Positions 28,001 to 31,652 of a DNA stretch of 32,698 nucleotides are shown here, one piece after another (position 1 is the stretch's first letter; each line of letters opens with the position of its first letter). The position numbers and the translations under genes were made by a program. Under the pieces are notes generated by a model. That model made no database searches. It saw only the letters and a program-made list of their open reading frames with translations, and was not told the DNA's origin. This DNA is from a virus: positions 1-32,698 of the IMG/VR virus record IMGVR_UViG_3300025120_000274. One strand, written 5' to 3'.

Positions 28001-28058
28001 AAGAGTAAGAGACAGCATTTTCAATGAAGAATTAAGAAGCTCATTTAATAAAAAATAA
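19071..28058 (+). CDS. Giant multi-domain internal virion/ejection protein, 2995 aa
   Basis: This is probably an ejected inner-core protein in the place of T7 gp16 (1318 aa), more than twice that size. In order: a duplicated 30-residue motif at residues 7-59; a charged, coiled-coil-rich region to about 555; a hydrophobic, Gly-rich stretch (about 563-810, for example GLGGLELVGGGLNIARN and FATVALSGGYAGLVLGITT) that could contact membrane; long helices (about 825-960); an HExxH metallopeptidase motif at 1096-1100; a Lys-rich linker (about 1330-1350); a candidate PD-(D/E)XK nuclease (1772-1825); and a HAD-type motif set (2118-2275). Its C-terminal part (about 2720-2835), with RFVFAFNNTPFQMTRL and GILRGSGLPGAIISTIKN, resembles blocks I know from very large virion proteins of marine phages. 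No lytic transglycosylase signature was found. Late expression is inferred from position. The reading frame is intact for 8.9 kb with no break. Confidence 0.75.
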   Translation: MNEKALQYSFDLFTSDGYNGTFDDYKKLIASNKGAVDYSYKLFSEDGYNGSLEDFSALVGVGKQQAPVMETTSAGASSNVANGAFISEDGSSGSPENDALKRKTEILLDPLYKREKDDDGNTLRNEQGIAIYGADPQQGKYLFSQDEEEGGAALREIYSGTNLIFEEVNQGQFSDENLARLKGANPEAGGGFEFIKVKVPGANDHVVLEFNTDFAGLGSKKEKEALNVANLNLLKGYLEKNIDKITVSDDVEQNRKKESEIIVNELNTALNSDEEYNSKVSKTNDKYDPKNLFIDAGFANNQFDGSIIDRVVPSAGMTASPVITTEKVFKEGKLKSQYDKELERLLKLPEDKLAKKIEEAQKKLGDENKVDITKLAKMNILEIAKKSELAQLKTEYTSLYINEKEDRQAEFYAGLNFANQEIQREADFTIETINTVIQDSENKINVIDAAQSYATAGYASKSEMEALENYVLNNSDVTLGELNANMSIQEKIDKNGTSNTFYRNKFIEENLKDIYGNAFNDFELNKKVFEEQQSNLESIAEEGGGISLAMNAASRNYNELEKYIANIGLGGLELVGGGLNIARNTILTAAEIANPYGAPVGTAIKSESAITEFFESAKDQRAGYVADVKFEGGETGAFGSVTNFGKFVAQEVSNQIPIFATVALSGGYAGLVLGITTAGQKQAEMTNLIASGEKDYSAGNIWLTSLGHGAAEGVFAQLSTVPIMKRAKSRWMRAGGSGADDLLNNSTRNWFKENSKATLTDILLEPGAEMATQFTQNVIDGNDPFEGIGHAGFSALGFSLVLSGVPFAKGTLNSRFSSYEGLNKSRALDSEINDLANRYNSLDKRTREAISLKNQIEQKKSEYLDVVKQETEAFEKSVSENGLERLIALRAKQVNLQNQAKDVLQSDMSETAKQFEITRLQREFATLNMILKRTRSLDSKRKFEVDFRALEGTNKTAYDNYQNEAASQLTSEKDGKTPTEEDIDRRAYDLYFADVVRQRNNETNTNSIKIESFETVAEAVANLDSRIAKIQSDIESGKIDPAKGAELIFNIESGKRNIELGGDGFAVPTQDGRKTGPTIAVVENQVKNQRKAIKTHEIGHQVAWKVLTNNLAGLESITDQLLKSMQALDNKTYKEFLNDSRIYKTKITGGLSVDRVDNDGNFLGGDLDNAEVLSVFMEYVAEGKFTSKQKARGISGVFGAVTQKALSSYHNFDFHGTDDAYNFVVAMAQKIKDGTLTRKDISNIKSSDLIKNARKNATPEQNKLITQNSAGLEAQLNALEQQLSDNEIDYDTFEQKVSALESALKNKPTTKPKAKPKRKEGKKDETLKESTARSKKILDRIGNDPNGYNPNNSKIVEVLSGIIESKSKVFRTADGNVRNLTNLPGFEMQNMVQETITGLVPMINKFDPKINDSLYGYLNSQIANKMRGALKSGKVTDQKFTEDVSTAKGVAADNTTTLREDPGYKKIKDSNIFEPEVISNIKSKVVSTVRVLKSKLGVAVGKNQNTSPLVAEFTESISKQADIDIKKAIGGKKDKKLRNWTIENKQAIVENATTTWLMGKDDGTKVLGGIPIAIEKKLKSTGQFVGYPEWIGQEIARETTEGRGATAGNQIVRRVPFDEISDTDFADFVTKTDGTPIRGRKESLSKELATELASEIFVDAIETGSGPVYDAFANNRQAMKDVLLENTTGEIVKQFERGTVKFSSALTPDVIFSTLNAMTEATQTKRRKAIKGVKSQYPEAAADIEKYIVKPYANQMQILSQMVRDGEAKDKGFAYEIVFRKEINDFAGKNKNFKIKNIKLGQNGIDIQYEFKGQNQGIELKLNKDSRLSSFTINNYGALLNDGSPSLTINTDFNEDIISALKKNQNVKKYLQKAVDLGATLDKSGIVYINDNIYSALKDELQFKDFYTNAATLVDAPWSFISDIYTKNKAFPVNTINFRDIGAFWMGQNSLNVNNLPEFATYDSNDNQENGVKVRMQFQTRAINPKTPRKDGMNRRLVLKGSNSIKNASFSDKLSKKSITNLSVQGGMKQFFDSASPMTAMSKGAIETNLALSQALNPVKDMKKFDPYGMADVIAARIFKKEFENLPSFRQTYNNLTEAQKVKVREEMIKNGIARMSKGISVWDFDDTLATTKSKVLYTMLDGSTGSLTAEQFAKEGDILADQGAAFDFSEFEKVMKGAKGPMFNKAVERNKKFGNDNVYILTARPAASSVAIHEFLKGIGLNIKLENIVGLGDGTAKAKADWVKGKVAEGYNDFYFADDAYKNVKAVQQVLEATDIKSKVQQAMVRFSAPTDPKLLSDAINQMIERRSGIDANIEISKARAQQLGKGKGRFDYFLPPNAEDFQGLLYKFLGKGKQGDADMQFFKDNLFDSFNEAENSISSFRQRLAENLEILNTELGNIEKDIDSDTIKRIEKSGFTADQAVRVFVWNKKGETIPDLTAIEKSKLVGIVMSDTKLLAYANELIKITEQFGGYPPPGNTWYAGNSKSDLYQYANENVRSKFLETWQANADAMFSPENMTKIEAAYGKDFAKNLKEVLRRMKTGSNRPVGGSEMGNQMMNYINGSVGTIMFLNMRSAVLQTISAVNFLNWHDNNLFKAGATLTNPKNFVKNFMEIMNSDFLKQRRNGLEINVNEAEIAQAAAQSQNKARAIFNYIIKLGYKPTQFADSFAIAAGGTPMLINRTKTYQKQGMTYEEARAKAFTDFRAIAEENQQSSRTDRTSNLQAGNLGRFVFAFNNTPFQMTRLFKKATLDLVNGRGDFKTNASKMLYYGAIQNIIFYSLQQMYMAFLFGADEDEADRDKKMVDRTKRIANSTVDGILRGSGLPGAIISTIKNTVLEYQKQEARGDFLADHGKTLVAGLNFSPPLGSKASRILSALNSKKFEKTQFDYLKNKAKIVSALTNIPVDRLMTKMDNLYVATTQPIDTWKRIFLINGWDQWSLDVYDDLKEINKGNEPEKPKVDRSKIMKEVWRKRKEEDKRVRDSIFNEELRSSFNKK
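19089..19247 (+). repeat. Tandem 30-residue protein repeat at the start of the giant protein
   Basis: Residues 7-29 (YSFDLFTSDGYNGTFDDYKK core) and 37-59 (YSYKLFSEDGYNGSLEDFSA core) are two copies with a period of 30 residues. Conserved positions are Tyr8/38, Ser9/39, Leu12/42, Phe13/43, Asp16/46, Gly17/47, Tyr18/48, Asn19/49, Gly20/50 and Asp24/54. The DGYNG turn between two short helices suggests a small binding module. Confidence 0.85.
22338..22610 (+). other. HExxH metallopeptidase domain inside the giant protein
   Basis: Residues 1096-1100 read HEIGH within IKTHEIGHQVAWKVL, the zinc-binding and catalytic motif of zincin-type metallopeptidases. About 70 residues later a helix AEVLSVFMEYVAEGKF offers Glu1171 or Glu1178 as the third metal ligand, as in gluzincins. 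The possible role is processing of virion proteins or cutting of host proteins or peptidoglycan links at entry. The substrate is unknown. Confidence 0.65.
24384..24545 (+). other. Candidate PD-(D/E)XK nuclease core inside the giant protein
   Basis: A helix with GFAYEIVFRKEI (Glu1776) is followed by a strand with GIDI (Asp1806) and then GIELKLN (Glu1819, Lys1821). The order helix-E, D, E-x-K with spacing of 30 and 13 residues is the classic core of this nuclease superfamily. The motif is short and degenerate, so this is a candidate only. Confidence 0.45.
25422..25895 (+). other. HAD-type phosphatase domain inside the giant protein
   Basis: Motif I is VWDFDDTL (Asp2124 nucleophile, Asp2126, Thr2128), motif II is YILTARP (Thr2203), and the acidic motif IV is YFADDAYKN (Asp2259, Asp2260), with a lysine-rich segment (GDGTAKAKADWVKGK) between, where motif III lysine is expected. 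Order and spacing are those of HAD hydrolases such as 5'/3'-nucleotidases and polynucleotide 3'-phosphatases. The substrate is not readable. Confidence 0.75.
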
Positions 28059-28060
28059 CA

Positions 28061-28519
28061 ATGAACATACCAATTACAAAGCGCGTAATGATGCGCAAAA
28101 GCACAAATTTTCCGCCTAACCAAGAGGTAACAAAAAATGCAGATGGATCCGGTGGACCTATTAGTATAGCTAAGAAAAAAGACGCTTGTTATACTAAAGT
28201 AAAAAGTAGATACAAAAAGTGGCCCTCAGCATATGCCAGCGGAGCTTTAGTCAAATGCAGAAAGGTTGGGGCTGCTAACTGGGGTAATAGTTCTCCAGCA
28301 AAGCAAACTAAGCCTCCGGGATTTACAGATAAACTTTATATAAAAGCAGAAAAACTACAAGACAAAGCTGACGCTAAGGCGCGCAAAGCTGCAATAGCTG
28401 TTGACGAAGGTAGGGATAGAAAAGCCGATAGGCTATATAAAAGAGCGGCTAAGCTTGAAAATAGAGGAATTAAAATTGAAGAGAGAGAAGCTAAAAAAAG
28501 AAAAAAATATAAATATTAA
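28061..28519 (+). CDS. Small basic protein of a phage/giant-virus family, 152 aa
   Basis: The segment DACYTKVKSRYKKWPSAYAS followed by GALVKCRKVGAANWG is a block I recall in small proteins from many phages and some large DNA viruses of unknown function. Its two cysteines are at 43 and 66. The first 30 residues are polar. The C-terminal half is a Lys/Arg/Ala/Glu helix (AEKLQDKADAKARKAAIAVD) with coiled-coil character and a highly basic end (AKKRKKYKY), suggesting nucleic acid or virion binding. The stop overlaps the next start (TAATG). It sits between the ejection gene and the lysis genes. A nucleoid-like or internal virion role is possible, but nothing in the sequence decides this. Confidence 0.65.
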   Translation: MNIPITKRVMMRKSTNFPPNQEVTKNADGSGGPISIAKKKDACYTKVKSRYKKWPSAYASGALVKCRKVGAANWGNSSPAKQTKPPGFTDKLYIKAEKLQDKADAKARKAAIAVDEGRDRKADRLYKRAAKLENRGIKIEEREAKKRKKYKY

Positions 28520-28743
28520 TGGGATTTAAAATGAACTCGCCATTTAAAAACTTAAACCGCTGGTTTAAAGAAGAATGGAAAACACCTGGCGGTAAAAAAG
28601 ATTACAGCGATGGTGAAAATACATTTAGGCCCACTAAAAAAATATCCAAAGACACCCCAAAAACCTGGAGTGAGGTTACTCCTGAGTCCAAAAGAAAAGC
28701 CCAAAAAGAAAAAAACACTAAAGGTAGAGTTACAAAATATTAG
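28519..28743 (+). CDS. Small basic protein, 74 aa
   Basis: The family has no assigned role. The N-terminus MNSPFKNLNRWFKEEWKTPG is followed by a polar Lys/Thr/Ser/Pro-rich tail (EVTPESKRKAQKEKNTKGRV). The motif RWFKEEW with a following K-rich C-terminus also occurs in small proteins of other phages and large viruses, often beside the preceding family. The ATG at 28519 shares its A with the upstream stop (TAATG), which is why I chose it. An in-frame ATG at 28531 would give a 70-residue form beginning MNSPFKN, the more family-like start. Confidence 0.6.
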   Translation: MGFKMNSPFKNLNRWFKEEWKTPGGKKDYSDGENTFRPTKKISKDTPKTWSEVTPESKRKAQKEKNTKGRVTKY

Positions 28744-28748
28744 AATAC

Positions 28749-28907
28749 ATGAGCTTACAAGATATTAAACTATATGCAATGAACGGTAGCGCCCTAGGCG
28801 TAACAACTTTTACTCAAATAGAAGATTGGCTAAAAATAATATTGCTAGTAGTTACTATAGGTTATACTATATCAAAATGGTCAAAAGTTAAAAAAGAAAA
28901 AGATTGA
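28749..28907 (+). CDS. Single-span membrane protein, holin candidate, 52 aa
   Basis: This short frame reads MSLQDIKLYAMNGSALGVTT, then FTQIEDWLKIILLVVTIGYT, then ISKWSKVKKEKD. Residues about 27-42 form a hydrophobic helix, and the C-terminus is strongly positive (KWSKVKKEKD), giving N-out or periplasmic and C-in topology by the positive-inside rule. It starts 5 bases after the previous gene and its stop TGA overlaps the TTG start of the peptidase gene (TTGA at 28904-28907). A small membrane protein translationally linked to a cell-wall peptidase is the usual holin-endolysin layout. Similar one-span proteins occur in marine phages near the lysis genes, as I recall. The holin role is inferred; spanin or other membrane roles remain possible. 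Confidence 0.65.
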   Translation: MSLQDIKLYAMNGSALGVTTFTQIEDWLKIILLVVTIGYTISKWSKVKKEKD

Positions 28908-29257
28908 AATATTTTAGCTATAATGAGTTTGATTCGCCGGACGAAGAAGGCAGCGGAAGAAATATGGATTACGATCTATTAAATATGATAGACAAAGCTA
29001 GAGAGCTGTACGGTAAACCTATTGTAGTTACGAGTGGCTTTAGAACTGAAAGTCATAACAAAAAAGTTGGAGGGGTATCTTCATCGTCCCATTTAAAAGG
29101 ATTAGCAATTGATGTGGCGTGTGTGCGTTCTAAAGATAGATTTGAAATGCTTACAGCATTAATGGAAGTAGGGTTTAATCGCATAGGGGTAGGTAGTACT
29201 TTTATTCATGTTGACATAGATAAAAATAAATCCCAAAACGTAATTTGGACATATTAA
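28904..29257 (+). CDS. M15-type D-Ala peptidase (endolysin), 117 aa
   Basis: The protein probably cuts peptidoglycan cross-links to lyse the host. Residues 41-49 VVTSGFRTE and the block SSSSHLKGLAIDVA give His63 and Asp70, and FIHVDID gives His102 and Asp104; these are the zinc ligands and catalytic positions of the Peptidase M15A/VanY-type fold. It lacks a signal peptide, so export depends on a holin, here probably the 52-aa gene just upstream. The start is TTG at 28904, overlapping the upstream stop in TTGA; no upstream in-frame ATG gives a better fit, and the first residues KYFSYNEFDS are the expected N-terminus of this family. The length is that of a single catalytic domain without a binding domain. 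The gene ends the + strand operon and runs into a terminator. Confidence 0.85.
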   Translation: MKYFSYNEFDSPDEEGSGRNMDYDLLNMIDKARELYGKPIVVTSGFRTESHNKKVGGVSSSSHLKGLAIDVACVRSKDRFEMLTALMEVGFNRIGVGSTFIHVDIDKNKSQNVIWTY

Positions 29258-29288
29258 AAAAGGGCACCGTTTCCAGCGCCCTTTTTTT
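29256..29288. terminator. Bidirectional intrinsic terminator between convergent operons
   Basis: Bases 29256-29265 (AAAAAAGGGC) pair with 29278-29287 (GCCCTTTTTT), a 10-bp stem with a 12-base loop. The left A-run becomes a U-run in the opposite transcript, so the element can stop both the + strand lysis transcript and the - strand nrdA transcript. It overlaps the stop codon of the peptidase gene by two bases. Confidence 0.9.
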
Positions 29289-29302
29289 AACTAACTAAAC
29301 AA

Positions 29303-31024
29303 CTAACCATCACACGCGAGACAATCTTCACTCATTGCTTGCTGTGCAATATCTCCACGTAGAACACTTTCTGTTCTAGTATAATACAAAGTTTTAATAC
29401 CGTTTTTCCAAGCAGTCATATGAACCTGATTAATCCATTTAGGCGTAGCCACGCTAGGGAACGCTAGGTTTAAACTAACAGACTGATCTATATACTGCTG
29501 GCGTATACCTGCTTGATTGACTAACTCTAATTGGTTAATCTCCTTAAACGTCTTAAATACTTCCTTCGCCGGGATTTCGTGTGATCCAACAGTAATCCCA
29601 TCAAGCTCATCCAGACCTTGAACACTACCACCATCCGCGAGAATTTTATCCCATGTTTCATTCGTATTAATTTTAAGTTTTCTAAGTAATTTTAAAAGTG
29701 TAGGGTTTTTTCTTATGAAAGTTCCTTTAGCCGACTGCTCCGTAAATACATTAGCAGCCCAAGGTTCTATTCCTGGCGAAACATTTCCCGAAAGCTTACT
29801 ATTGCTAACAGTGGGAGCAACAGCGCGCAGGTGAGTATTACGATAGCCAGTGCCAGCACACCACAAAGGTTCACCATAAACTTCAGCAAGAGCCATACTA
29901 GCCCTTTCAGACTCGATTTTAATTTGCGAAAATATTTTCCTAGTTTCAAACTGAGCGAGTAAACCTTCAAAAGGTATTCCCTTTTCTTGGAGATACGTGT
30001 GCCATCCGAGTACACCCAGTCCAAGCGCTCGTCCTTTCGTAGCAGAACGAATGGCATTTTCAAAACCTCTAAGTCCTTTTGCTCTTTGAATAAATTCCTC
30101 CATAACGCCATCAAGAAACCACGTAGCGTGGTATATAAGGTTACTTCCTTTCCATTCATCATATTTAGCTAAGTTTAGTGATGACAAGCAGCATACAAAG
30201 CTATGGTTCTCGTCTGTGTGTAATGTAATCTCTGAACATATGTTTGTCATATGTACCTTTAAGCCATTGTCTTTGTAGGCTTTTGGGTTATTTTTATTTG
30301 TATTCCCCTTAAAAAGGATGTAAGGTTCGCCAGTAGCTTTTCGCTTTTGAAGTAATTTTCCCCAACGTTTTCTAGCTTCTCTATCTCCTTGTTCAATTCG
30401 TCGCATAAACTTATCGCCGACAACCGCGCATTGATGTAAGTTAAGGGATTGCCTGTTGACGTCTCCTTTAGGTTCACGTATTTCGAGCCACTCATCGAAA
30501 TCGGGGTGATCAATATTGATATTAACTGATGCAGCTCCTCGTCTGACAGATCCTTGATTAGTGGCAAGTATTGTTGAATCGTATATTTTACAAAAAGGTA
30601 CAACTCCGTCGCTTGTTCCATTTCCTGTTATTTTAGCGCCAGCGGGTCTTATTTGATTTATACCGATGCCAACTCCACCGCCGTGCTTAGCGAGTAGCAT
30701 CATTTCTAAGTTTTTCTGCCCTATGTCCTGTATCGAATCAGCAACATCAATGCCAAAACAGCTAATAGGCAACCCACGATCAGTACCAGTGTTGGATAGT
30801 ACAGGACTAGCCAAGCAAAGCCAACCATTCCAAATATACTCAAAAAACGTATCGGCCAGTTCAGGCTTATACAAACGTCTAGCCACTGTTTTAGCAATTC
30901 TTTGATATGCGTCACGAGGCGTTTCATCTTGTAATAAGTAACCACCCGCGATAGTTTTTTTGTATACATCCGTATCGCCCCACTTAGGGTAGTCTTCGCC
31001 TTTTTTCCATTCATTATTCCACAT
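29303..31024 (-). CDS. nrdA: Class I ribonucleotide reductase, large subunit (NrdA), 573 aa
   Basis: This enzyme reduces ribonucleoside diphosphates to deoxy forms for phage DNA synthesis, with NrdB as radical-generating partner. Catalytic parts are visible: Cys89 in RGLPISCFGIDV (first redox cysteine), Asn261, Cys263 and Glu265 in MTNICSEITL (radical cysteine and partners), Cys278/279 in CCLSSLNL (second redox cysteine), the Tyr547-Tyr548 radical-transfer pair in LYYTRT, and a C-terminal Cys568-x2-Cys571 relay (EDCLACDG). The length is short: the N-terminal ATP-cone of E. coli NrdA (761 aa) is absent and the protein starts directly at the reductase domain, so dATP inhibition by that route is not expected. 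The start ATG shares its A with the stop of the upstream 42-aa gene (TAATG), and the gene runs into the bidirectional terminator. No frameshift was seen. Confidence 0.95.
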   Translation of the reverse strand: MWNNEWKKGEDYPKWGDTDVYKKTIAGGYLLQDETPRDAYQRIAKTVARRLYKPELADTFFEYIWNGWLCLASPVLSNTGTDRGLPISCFGIDVADSIQDIGQKNLEMMLLAKHGGGVGIGINQIRPAGAKITGNGTSDGVVPFCKIYDSTILATNQGSVRRGAASVNINIDHPDFDEWLEIREPKGDVNRQSLNLHQCAVVGDKFMRRIEQGDREARKRWGKLLQKRKATGEPYILFKGNTNKNNPKAYKDNGLKVHMTNICSEITLHTDENHSFVCCLSSLNLAKYDEWKGSNLIYHATWFLDGVMEEFIQRAKGLRGFENAIRSATKGRALGLGVLGWHTYLQEKGIPFEGLLAQFETRKIFSQIKIESERASMALAEVYGEPLWCAGTGYRNTHLRAVAPTVSNSKLSGNVSPGIEPWAANVFTEQSAKGTFIRKNPTLLKLLRKLKINTNETWDKILADGGSVQGLDELDGITVGSHEIPAKEVFKTFKEINQLELVNQAGIRQQYIDQSVSLNLAFPSVATPKWINQVHMTAWKNGIKTLYYTRTESVLRGDIAQQAMSEDCLACDG

Positions 31025-31152
31025 TATTTTTTAGGCTTAGCGTGTGTGTACCCTTTCTTTTTCATTCTTGTATGATCAGCCATTTTATTAGCTTTATACC
31101 CTTTTCCTGTCTTAGGGTCGTACATCATATGAGGTTTAAATTTTTTTGCCAT
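31024..31152 (-). CDS. Small basic protein, 42 aa
   Basis: Reads MAKKFKPHMMYDPKTGKGYK, then ANKMADHTRMKKKGYTHAKP, then KK. It is rich in Lys with several His and Met; the motif PHMMYDPKTGKGYKA is one I recall in small proteins of phages without known role. Its TAA stop overlaps the nrdA start (TAATG at 31026-31022 on this strand), so it is co-translated with nrdA. The ATG follows a leader ending AAAACAAAATT with no Shine-Dalgarno sequence. It may bind nucleic acid or a partner protein, but that is not shown. Confidence 0.7.
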   Translation of the reverse strand: MAKKFKPHMMYDPKTGKGYKANKMADHTRMKKKGYTHAKPKK

Positions 31153-31169
31153 AATTTTGTTTTTTATAT

Positions 31170-31439
31170 TTATATTCCGTTTATTAAGTGTATTATCCAT
31201 GCTATTAAACCATTAACGTTTAAAGCCACTAAGTTCCATTGTTTACGTGATGAGGTTTGAACAATGATACATATAAACCCTATAATAAATAATATAGGAT
31301 TAATAGTCCATTGCCCAGCAATAACAAATCCAGCGCCCATATAACCAACACGTGATGCAAATTTTTGATAACTAGTTAATTTATTTGTATATTTAAGAGC
31401 CTTTAACAGCCGGTGTTTCCACCTTCTTTTTCTCCCCAT
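31170..31439 (-). CDS. Small membrane protein, 89 aa
   Basis: After a very basic N-terminus (MGRKRRWKHRLLKALKYTNK), three hydrophobic stretches follow: about 32-42 (GYMGAGFVIAG), 46-62 (INPILFIIGFICIIVQT) and 70-88 (LVALNVNGLIAWIIHLING). Two or three spans of the inner membrane are likely with the basic end in the cytoplasm. No motif identifies a function; the position between nrdB and nrdA suggests an early role, such as superinfection exclusion or a membrane anchor, but this is speculative. The start ATG at 31439 lies inside the upstream 75-aa gene, giving a 47-base overlap in another frame; no other in-frame start is visible before the first hydrophobic stretch. Confidence 0.65.
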   Translation of the reverse strand: MGRKRRWKHRLLKALKYTNKLTSYQKFASRVGYMGAGFVIAGQWTINPILFIIGFICIIVQTSSRKQWNLVALNVNGLIAWIIHLINGI

Positions 31440-31620
31440 CTTCTTTTAATTTATTTTTTAATTCATCTATTGCTTCATTATAACCTGGCATACGCTTAAC
31501 CGTTTCCAGTGTGCCCACTGCAAGATCTTTTAATTTTTTATTTTCTTCAACTAAAAACTGAACCGCTTGCCCGAGCATCTCAATTTTATTTTTCATTTCA
31601 ATTAATCTACTTTCCTTCAT
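31393..31620 (-). CDS. Small coiled-coil protein, 75 aa
   Basis: No family is recognised. Residues about 5-45 are amphipathic (MKNKIEMLGQAVQFLVEENKKLKD) with heptad-like hydrophobics, and the C-terminus is Lys/Glu-rich (LKNKLKEDGEKKKVETPAVK), probably disordered. It starts 32 bases after nrdB in the same operon; its 3' end overlaps the 89-aa membrane protein gene by 47 bases. An alternative internal start is Met9. Dimer or trimer formation is plausible; any link with ribonucleotide reductase is unproven. Confidence 0.58.
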   Translation of the reverse strand: MKESRLIEMKNKIEMLGQAVQFLVEENKKLKDLAVGTLETVKRMPGYNEAIDELKNKLKEDGEKKKVETPAVKGS

Positions 31621-31652
31621 ATAAATCTTTATATATATCTTTTTCTGTTATG

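Noticed and set aside
29767-30162. 131-aa frame inside nrdA in another frame
   Set aside because: The overlapping nrdA frame is unmistakable across the whole region, with conserved catalytic residues on both sides.
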